From Alphaproteobacteria bacterium (GTDB lineage Bacteria; Pseudomonadota; Alphaproteobacteria; Rhizobiales; Aestuariivirgaceae): a DNA stretch of 17,583 bases. The translations under genes were made by a program, and so were the position numbers. Location: NCBI GenBank assembly GCA_024639035.1, contig JAHEJE010000019.1, forward strand, positions 1-17,583, given 5' to 3'. This document shows, piece by piece, positions 1-5,807 of this stretch. Positions within the stretch are counted from its first letter, which is position 1. Each line of letters opens with the position of its first letter. Below the pieces are notes generated by a model. That model saw only the letters and a list, made by a program, of their open reading frames with translations. It ran no database searches and was not told the DNA's origin.

Positions 1-2
1 CG

Positions 3-827
3 CCGGTCAACGATGCGCCGGTCGCTGTCGGCGAAGCGCGGACAACGCCGGAAGACACCCCCGTCACCGGCGCCGTGCGCGCCACCGATGTCGATGGCGA
101 TACCCTGACGGCCAACTTGGTCGCCGGGCCTTCGAACGGCACGGTCGTGGTGAATGGCGATGGAACCTATCGCTATGTGCCGGATGCCGACTATACCGGC
201 ACCGACAGTTTCACGGTCGTGTTCGATGACGGCAACGGCGGCACCGACACCGCCACCGTGACCATCACCGTGACGCCGGTCAATGACGCTCCCGTTGCCG
301 AAGACGACAGCCGGACCACACCTGAAGACGTCCCCGTGCGCGGATCGATCTCGATTTCCGACGTCGATGGCGGCCCGTCGACCGCGACACTGAACTCCGG
401 ACCATCGCATGGGACCGTAACGCTCAGGCCGGACGGCACATACATCTACAGCCCTGCACCGAATTACACCGGCACCGACAGCTTCACCGTCACTGTTTCC
501 GACGGCCGGGGCGGCACCGACACCGCCACCGTGACCATCACCGTGACGCCGGTCAACGATGCGCCGGTCGCTGTCGACGATGTGATCACCGTAACCGAGA
601 ATTCTTTGGTCAGCGGATCGGTGGCAGATAACGATAGGGATCCGGACGGTGACCGGTTGGTTTTCAGTGTCGACCAAATGCCGCGGATGGGTACACTGCA
701 GTTCAATTCCGATGGCTCGTATGTGTATACGCCAAATCCGGACTATGCCGGCCTCGACATGTTCTCCTACACGGTCACCGATCCGTTCGGCCTGACGAGC
801 TCGGCCGTGGCGGAAATCACCGTCAAG
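3..827 (+). repeat. Tandem 273-bp repeats encoding Ig/cadherin-like domains
   Basis: Three in-frame copies begin at 3, 276 and 549; the first two are exactly 273 bp (91 codons) and the third about 279 bp and more diverged (ENS replaces PED near its start). Bases 237-283 are identical to 510-556 (47 bp), and bases 1-30 are identical to 547-576, two periods apart. Identity is concentrated at the domain junctions, while domain centres have drifted. The array extends upstream beyond the window. Confidence 0.9.
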
Positions 828-1643
828 GCCTTTGGCAGCGCCGATATCGAAACGCTGTTGACGATCAACAAGTCGACGCCGGTTCTTGGCGGCAGCGATC
901 AGGTTTATTCCTCAGACATACTGGAAGTACAGGGTGTCGTCGTCGATACCGTCAACGCCATCAAGTCGCTCAACGGGGCGACCACAATCGGCACCGACGG
1001 CATTGTCGTAGAGACCGCAAACAACATCGTGGATCTGCAAGGGACCAGCGAGATCGTCGGTGAGGGCAATGGCGTTCTGACGGCCCTGACCGGCGAACAG
1101 GCCTGGCAGCTTGCACGATCGCTGGATGGCCTGGGCGATACCAACGCCGGTGATTGGCAGCCCGAAGACCTGAGCGGTTTCTCGTTGCGCCAAGCGCTGC
1201 ACAACGGTCCCGGCCTCGAGGGCAGCGCTGCCAACGGTCAGATCGTGATCGACACCCTGGTGCGTGATGATCAACTGTACGTCCAGGTGCGCGGCGATCA
1301 TGGCGATACCGACAACAGGATTGTTGAGCTCAAGTTCAAGCGCGCCGATGGCCGGCCGCTGCCGGAATGGCTGCGTGCGGTTTCCGGCGGTCTGTTGATT
1401 GGCCATCGCCCAGTGGATGTCGCCGAGATAGGCCTGCTGGTCACAGCGGTGTTCGAGGATGGCGATGTTGAGACCACGCAGGTCCTGATTCAGGCCAACA
1501 CCGGCGAGATCCAATTGATCAAGAGCATTGCCGCCGAGGATGATGGAAGGCAGGCATTCTCGGATCAACTGCAACGCCAGTTGGCCGCGGACGATGCCGA
1601 AATTTCTGAATTGGGCAAGGCGCTGCACGCTCATCGGAGGTAA
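3..1643 (+). CDS. Large repetitive cadherin/Ig-like surface protein (adhesin-like), C-terminal part
   Basis: The frame is open from the first bases, so the window shows only the last 546 residues of a longer protein. Three tandem domains of about 91 residues each begin with PVNDAPVA and carry the DGTYxYxPxxxYTGTDSFT core typical of bacterial Ig/cadherin-like ('tandem-95', Big_9/Cadherin_5) repeats, which usually bind calcium and build long fibrillar adhesins or exported biofilm proteins. After about base 828 comes a non-repeat region: a 22-residue quasi-repeat, then a putative Ig-like domain with DGRPLPEWL (near 1345-1372), then a helical, charged tail ending in HAHRR. I see no RTX nonapeptides (GGxGxD), sortase motif or membrane anchor in this portion. 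It is followed by TolC, HlyD and M50 genes on the same strand, which suggests that it is the exported substrate of that machinery; this is inference. The N-terminus, and hence any signal sequence, is outside the window. Confidence 0.85.
   Translation, partial: PVNDAPVAVGEARTTPEDTPVTGAVRATDVDGDTLTANLVAGPSNGTVVVNGDGTYRYVPDADYTGTDSFTVVFDDGNGGTDTATVTITVTPVNDAPVAEDDSRTTPEDVPVRGSISISDVDGGPSTATLNSGPSHGTVTLRPDGTYIYSPAPNYTGTDSFTVTVSDGRGGTDTATVTITVTPVNDAPVAVDDVITVTENSLVSGSVADNDRDPDGDRLVFSVDQMPRMGTLQFNSDGSYVYTPNPDYAGLDMFSYTVTDPFGLTSSAVAEITVKAFGSADIETLLTINKSTPVLGGSDQVYSSDILEVQGVVVDTVNAIKSLNGATTIGTDGIVVETANNIVDLQGTSEIVGEGNGVLTALTGEQAWQLARSLDGLGDTNAGDWQPEDLSGFSLRQALHNGPGLEGSAANGQIVIDTLVRDDQLYVQVRGDHGDTDNRIVELKFKRADGRPLPEWLRAVSGGLLIGHRPVDVAEIGLLVTAVFEDGDVETTQVLIQANTGEIQLIKSIAAEDDGRQAFSDQLQRQLAADDAEISELGKALHAHRR
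933..1046 (+). repeat. Short 22-residue quasi-repeat in the adhesin C-terminal region
   Basis: The stretch starting at 933 (GVVVDTVNAIKSLNG) is echoed 66 bp later at 999 (GIVVETANNIVDLQG). The spacing is exactly 22 codons, and the hydrophobic, Asp/Glu and Asn positions are conserved. It is a protein-level repeat, visible as matching residue patterns rather than long DNA identity. The role is unknown; it may be a small beta or linker module between the Ig-like array and the C-terminal domain. Confidence 0.5.
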
Positions 1644-1764
1644 AGGTCGGCCGCGCCCTTGCTGGCACCATGCACATTCCAAGCCCTAGCCGGCCACAAC
1701 CGCGTTACAATCTGCGATATGTGTGCGGTTGCAATTTCTCGCACGCACTGATTCTGTTACCGGT

Positions 1765-1770
1765 TATAAT
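1765..1770 (+). promoter_or_regulatory. Candidate -10 box upstream of the TolC-like gene
   Basis: A perfect TATAAT lies about 55 bases upstream of the TolC-family start in the 177-base gap after the adhesin gene. No good -35 hexamer is found at 16-18 bases (the sequence there is cacgca-like), so the promoter may need an activator. GATTC sequences at 1750-1754 and 1785-1789 flank it. Confidence 0.4.
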
Positions 1771-1823
1771 CATGCTAAGACAGTGATTCGCTGTCGTATT
1801 CACACGGGGCACAGGTCAGGTTG

Positions 1824-3398
1824 GTGGGGATCTTTCGCGGCAAGGGCTGGCGCAAGCATCAGCGGGCAGCAAATCGGCTGATTTGTGCCGGTTTGATGTC
1901 TGTGTTGGCCGCATGTTCAGTCACCCCGCAGGCATTCGACGAGACGACCGTAGCCGAGTTTGCGGCGGCCAACCTTGAAGCGGTCACGGCAAATCAGGAA
2001 AAGCCCAAGGGCGCCATTGACCTTTACGAGGCGATGGCGCGGGCGCTCAAGTACAATCTCGACTACAAGGTCGAGTTGATGGAAAAGGCACTCCGGATCC
2101 GCAATTTGGATCTTGCCCACTACAAGCTCCTGCCCAGCTTGGTGGCGAATTCCGGCTATGCCGGACGGAGCAATTATTCCGGTGGCAACAGCCGATTGCT
2201 GGCCGGCAAGGGGCTGTTCCAGGATGAAGGCGATCTTGGCGCCGAAAGCCTGCAGTCGTCGACATCGCAGGAAAAGGACCTGCTCAGTTCCGACGTGACC
2301 TTTACCTGGAATGTGCTCGATTTCGGCCTGTCATATGTCCGGGCCAAACAGGCTGCCGACGAAGTGCTGATCGCCGAGCAGCTCAAGCGCAAGGTGATCA
2401 ACAGGATCATCGAAGATGTGCGCACGGCCTATTGGCGTGCCGTCAGCTACGAGCGACTGATCCGCAAGCTGCGCGTTCTGGACGGCAGGGTGAAGAAGGC
2501 TTTGGCAAACACCCGCGCGCTTTACAAGAACCGCGAGACATCCCTGATCACGGTGCTGACGTATGAGCGCGAGTTGATTGAGATCAAACGCGAACTGCAG
2601 CGTCTGGAAGCCGACCTGAAGGTCGCCAAATCGCAATTGGCCGCACTCATGAACCTGCCGCCGGGCACCAAGTTCCGGCTCGTCCATACCAAGCGCCGGG
2701 TCAAGTCACTGGCGCTGAAGGCACGCCCGGACGACATGATTGCCACGGCGATGCGCAAGCGTCCCGAATTGCTCGAGGTGCAATACCGTATTCGCATCAA
2801 CGAGAACGAAGCCGATGCGGCGCTGCTTGAATTGCTGCCGAGTCTGCAAGGTTATGCCGGTGCCAACTACGACAGCAATGAGTTCTTGTTCAATCAGCAC
2901 TGGTTGACCTGGGGAGCCAAGGCGAGCTGGAACCTGCTCAATGTGTTCCGGTATCCGGCCCGCAAAGGCGTAGTCGCCGCCCAGGACGAATTGTTGCGCC
3001 AGCGGGCCCTGGCGCTGACCATGGCGATCATGACCCAGGTCCACGTCAGTCGTGTGCGCTTTTTGCAGAACCGAAAGCAGCTGAGGACGGCAGCCGAGTT
3101 CTACAATGTGCAGTCCCGACTCCTGCGGCAGATCAGAACCGAGGCCCAGGCTGACAGGGTCAGTGAGCAGACGCTGATCCGCGAGGAAATGAACACCTTG
3201 GTCGCCGATGTGAAGTACGACATCGCCTTTGCCGAGTTGCACAACGCCTTTGCCAACATCTATGCCTCGATCGGCCTCGACCCTTATGCCCAGAACGGTT
3301 TCGACCCAAGCATGAGCGTAGGACAGCTCAGCAAGGTGCTGCGCAACGTGTGGATCGAGCGCGGTGATTTTTCACAAGCCAAGTTCGCCGCACGTTAG
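1824..3398 (+). CDS. TolC-family outer-membrane efflux/export protein, probable lipoprotein
   Basis: The protein has the architecture of the outer-membrane factor family: two related halves of long periplasmic alpha-hairpin plus short beta-strands (first half about residues 65-290, second about 300-480), including 'LLPSL' in both halves and strand-like segments TFTWNVLDFGLSY and KASWNLLNVFRYP. Such trimeric channels connect periplasmic adaptors to the outside. The N-terminus has a basic stretch, then a hydrophobic run ending LAAC, a lipobox with the Cys about 31 residues in, so the mature protein is probably lipid-anchored as in NodT/CusC-type relatives. The start is uncertain: GTG at 1824 has AGGT about 7 bases upstream, and TTG at 1821 is also possible. 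It follows the adhesin gene by about 180 bases and precedes three adaptor-type genes, so I infer it is the exit channel for the same system. Confidence 0.88.
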   Translation: MGIFRGKGWRKHQRAANRLICAGLMSVLAACSVTPQAFDETTVAEFAAANLEAVTANQEKPKGAIDLYEAMARALKYNLDYKVELMEKALRIRNLDLAHYKLLPSLVANSGYAGRSNYSGGNSRLLAGKGLFQDEGDLGAESLQSSTSQEKDLLSSDVTFTWNVLDFGLSYVRAKQAADEVLIAEQLKRKVINRIIEDVRTAYWRAVSYERLIRKLRVLDGRVKKALANTRALYKNRETSLITVLTYERELIEIKRELQRLEADLKVAKSQLAALMNLPPGTKFRLVHTKRRVKSLALKARPDDMIATAMRKRPELLEVQYRIRINENEADAALLELLPSLQGYAGANYDSNEFLFNQHWLTWGAKASWNLLNVFRYPARKGVVAAQDELLRQRALALTMAIMTQVHVSRVRFLQNRKQLRTAAEFYNVQSRLLRQIRTEAQADRVSEQTLIREEMNTLVADVKYDIAFAELHNAFANIYASIGLDPYAQNGFDPSMSVGQLSKVLRNVWIERGDFSQAKFAAR

Positions 3399-3468
3399 GA
3401 TTTCGATCCAGAGCACTGGCTTGAGAGCAGCGAAACTTGCGTGAAGCTGTGTCATGTTGACCAGTCCG

Positions 3469-3476
3469 TTAACCAT
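3469..3476 (+). promoter_or_regulatory. Candidate CtrA half-site (TTAACCAT)
   Basis: An exact TTAACCAT octamer sits about 100 bases upstream of the HlyD-type adaptor gene, in the 175-base gap between it and the TolC gene. TTAACCAT is a known half-site of the alphaproteobacterial master regulator CtrA. A single octamer can occur by chance; a weak -35-like TTGACC (3457-3462) overlaps the neighbourhood. I see no terminator in this gap. Confidence 0.25.
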
Positions 3477-3573
3477 TCTGAAACGCTTTGGGTGAGAGAT
3501 TGCCGTATTGAGCCGGCATCGGCCTGTGCGTCCGCAAACAGCCGTGTCCGCCCGTCCCGCACCGGTTCACAAG

Positions 3574-4374
3574 ATGAAGAGGCGATACGTGCTGGCCATT
3601 TCAAATATCATGCGCCGCACCAGGGTGCTGACACCGAGGGTGGCTGGCGCGATCCTGGCTGCTGCCGTGTTCTCCGCCGGACCGTGGTTTGATCGTGCCT
3701 ATGCCCAGCAATTGCCGGTCCGGGGTATCGTCAAGCCGGTGCAGGAGGCAACGATTGCCACCGACCTGTTCGCCCCCGTTGCAAAGCTCCCGTTGCGCGA
3801 GGGCGAGGCATTCAAGGCCGGCGATCTGCTGGTCGAATTCGACTGTGCCGGTTATCTGGCGCAACGCAAGGCCGCGGCGGCGGAACATCAGGCCTTGGAT
3901 CTCGAATCCCAGAACAAGAAGGTTCTGGCAAAGCACAATGCGGTCGGTCGTCATGAACTGGGCATTGCCCAGGCCCAGGTTGATGGCGCTGCCGCCAAGA
4001 TCGAAGAACTCGATGCCCGGATCGGCCAATGCAAGATCCTGGCACCTTTCGACGGCCGGGTGGCAGAATTGTTCGTCAACCAGTATGAGATGCCAAGCGC
4101 CGGCAATGCCATTGTCAGCATCATCAACGACAATGCCTTCGAGGTCGAACTGATCGTGCCATCGGAATGGTTGACCTGGCTGCAGGTCGATAGACCGTTC
4201 GCATTCGAGGTCGACGAAACCGGCTCGGTTCTGGAGGCCAGGGTGATCCGGTTCGGCGCAGCGGTGGACCCGGTCAGCCAGACGATCAAGCTCGTTGGAC
4301 GGTTTTCCGCTCATCCGCCGCGGATCAAGGCCGGCATGAGCGGGGCAGCGCTGTTCAATGTGCCCGGAGGCTAG
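3574..4374 (+). CDS. HlyD/RND-type periplasmic adaptor (membrane fusion protein)
   Basis: A short adaptor with a cleavable-looking signal: a basic n-region (RRTR), a hydrophobic segment VAGAILAAAVF, and an AYA-QQ cleavage site. The mature part shows a split biotinyl-lipoyl-like domain (LPLREGEAFKAGDLLVEFDC, later CKILAPFDGRVAELFV), a short coiled-coil hairpin rich in Ala, Gln and Glu, then beta-barrel and membrane-proximal regions (DPVSQTIKL...KAGMSG), as in RND-type efflux adaptors. Such proteins bridge inner-membrane parts to TolC. No RND pump lies next to it. Start choice: ATG 3574 or ATG 3610 both keep the signal peptide (3610 gives the more classical one); an upstream TTG at 3508 has a GAGAGA-like ribosome site but would add a long pre-sequence. 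It is followed after 3 bases by the next gene, so the two are almost certainly translated as one operon. Confidence 0.85.
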   Translation: MKRRYVLAISNIMRRTRVLTPRVAGAILAAAVFSAGPWFDRAYAQQLPVRGIVKPVQEATIATDLFAPVAKLPLREGEAFKAGDLLVEFDCAGYLAQRKAAAAEHQALDLESQNKKVLAKHNAVGRHELGIAQAQVDGAAAKIEELDARIGQCKILAPFDGRVAELFVNQYEMPSAGNAIVSIINDNAFEVELIVPSEWLTWLQVDRPFAFEVDETGSVLEARVIRFGAAVDPVSQTIKLVGRFSAHPPRIKAGMSGAALFNVPGG

Positions 4375-4377
4375 CAA

Positions 4378-5805
4378 GTGGTGGAGACCTCCAACAGGGC
4401 ACCTGCCAGCGCTCCGGAAAAGCCCCAGGTCCGCGTCGCCGCGAACAACACCGGGCCCAAACTGGAGGCCGTCGGGCCGAACTCGAACTCCGCGCTCCTG
4501 ACCCTGCTGCGCGTTGAAGCCGAGGCCCGCAGTCTCGATGATCCGCGAAAGCTGGTCCACCTGATCACCAACGAAACCCGCAAGCTGGCCAGGGCACGGC
4601 AGGTGTTCGTTCTGAAGCGGTCGAGAGCTGGCAGCTTGGTCGTGGAGGCGGTTTCGAGCATTGATGTCGTTGACCGCAACACCCCCCTGGTGCGCTGGAT
4701 CGAGCGCTTGGTGAAAAGGCTCGGCGACGACAGCGGCCTCGACGCGTTGCGCGAGTTCTCGCTGCCTGCGTACTGCGATGACCGTGACGAGGAAGCAAAT
4801 ACCTACCCCTTTCGAAACTTCCTCTGGGTCCCGCTGCAGCTGCGCGACGGTACCGTGTTCGCCGGCATCCTCGCGGCGCGCGAACAGGTCTGGCTTGATG
4901 CCGACAACATTGTGGCCAAGCGCCTGGCCGGCTGTTTTGCCCACGCCTGGAGCGCCCTGACCGGCACACGGGCGCTCAGCAGGGCAGGGGCGCGCAAGAA
5001 GTATCTTGCCTTGACCGCGGCCATGCTGGTGATCGCTCTCATGGCCTTGCCGGTGCCGATGACGGCTCTGGCGCCGGCCGAAATCGTTCCCCGCGATGCC
5101 TTTGTCGTCGCCGCGCCGATTGACGGAACGGTGCGCCAGGTGAGGGTGCAGCCCAACAGCAAGGTAAAACAGGGCGATGCATTGCTGAGCATGGAAGATG
5201 TGCGGTTGCGCAATGAACTCATCATTGCCGAAAACCAGGTCATCGTAGCCGAGGCGAAACTCAAGCGCAGTTCACAAGCAGCCTTTGCCGATGCCGAGGC
5301 GCGCCGCGAATTGCGGCTGGCGATGTCGGAACTGCAATTGCGCAAGGCCGAGCGCGACTATGCCCGAGACCTGATGGCCAAGACATCGATCACTGCGGAG
5401 CGAACCGGTCTGGCCGTGTTCGGCAGTGCCAAGGACTGGATCGGGCGTCCGGTGAAGACCGGTGAGAAGATCATGGAGATAGCCGATCCCGGCAAGATCG
5501 AAGTCCGCATCGACCTGGCCGTAAAGGACGCCATCGTTCTCGCGAACGGCGCTCCGGTCAAGTTGTTCCTGGACGCGGACCCTCTCAATCCGATCTCGGC
5601 CACGGTGACCCAGGCCAGCCACGAGGCAAAGGAGGTCGCCAGCGGCGTCCTGTCGTACAGATTGACCGGCGACCTTGCGGCCGATCAGCCATTGCCTCGG
5701 ATCGGGGCACGCGGAACCGCCCAGGTCTCCGGCCAGGACGCCGCGTTGTTCTTTTACCTGTTTCGGCGCCCGATCTCGTTCCTGCGACAGCGTTTTGGAT
5801 TCTAG
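4378..5805 (+). CDS. Membrane adaptor with N-terminal GAF-like domain and HlyD-type periplasmic arm
   Basis: Starts at GTG with GGAGG at 4366-4370, seven bases away, which fixes the start. Residues about 38-200 look like a GAF fold (SLDDPRKLVHLITNETRKLA at its start, FLWVPLQLRDGTVFAGILAA in the core) and should lie in the cytoplasm. One transmembrane helix follows (about 208-230, LALTAAMLVIALMALPV), then a HlyD-like arm: lipoyl half-motif (VAAPIDGTVRQVRVQPNSKV), an alpha-helical hairpin about 275-335, second half-motif and a beta domain (KTGEKIMEIADPGKIEVRI). The layout would couple a cytoplasmic ligand or protein sensor to a periplasmic adaptor. The GAF ligand is unknown and I do not see metal or haem motifs. 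The tight spacing on both sides (3 and 2 bases) argues for a complex with its neighbours. Confidence 0.8.
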   Translation: MVETSNRAPASAPEKPQVRVAANNTGPKLEAVGPNSNSALLTLLRVEAEARSLDDPRKLVHLITNETRKLARARQVFVLKRSRAGSLVVEAVSSIDVVDRNTPLVRWIERLVKRLGDDSGLDALREFSLPAYCDDRDEEANTYPFRNFLWVPLQLRDGTVFAGILAAREQVWLDADNIVAKRLAGCFAHAWSALTGTRALSRAGARKKYLALTAAMLVIALMALPVPMTALAPAEIVPRDAFVVAAPIDGTVRQVRVQPNSKVKQGDALLSMEDVRLRNELIIAENQVIVAEAKLKRSSQAAFADAEARRELRLAMSELQLRKAERDYARDLMAKTSITAERTGLAVFGSAKDWIGRPVKTGEKIMEIADPGKIEVRIDLAVKDAIVLANGAPVKLFLDADPLNPISATVTQASHEAKEVASGVLSYRLTGDLAADQPLPRIGARGTAQVSGQDAALFFYLFRRPISFLRQRFGF

Positions 5806-5807
5806 CC

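Noticed and set aside
3..827. CRISPR array or transposon repeats
   Set aside because: The repeats are long, in frame, 273 bp apart without spacers, and encode Ig-like domains.
1644..1820. Terminator for the adhesin gene
   Set aside because: I found GC-rich sequence but no stem followed by T residues, so read-through into the TolC gene remains possible.
3601..4944. Long minus-strand frame of 447 codons antisense to the adaptor genes
   Set aside because: It covers two well-supported genes with clear domains and signals; its residue pattern is that of a mirror frame in GC-rich DNA.
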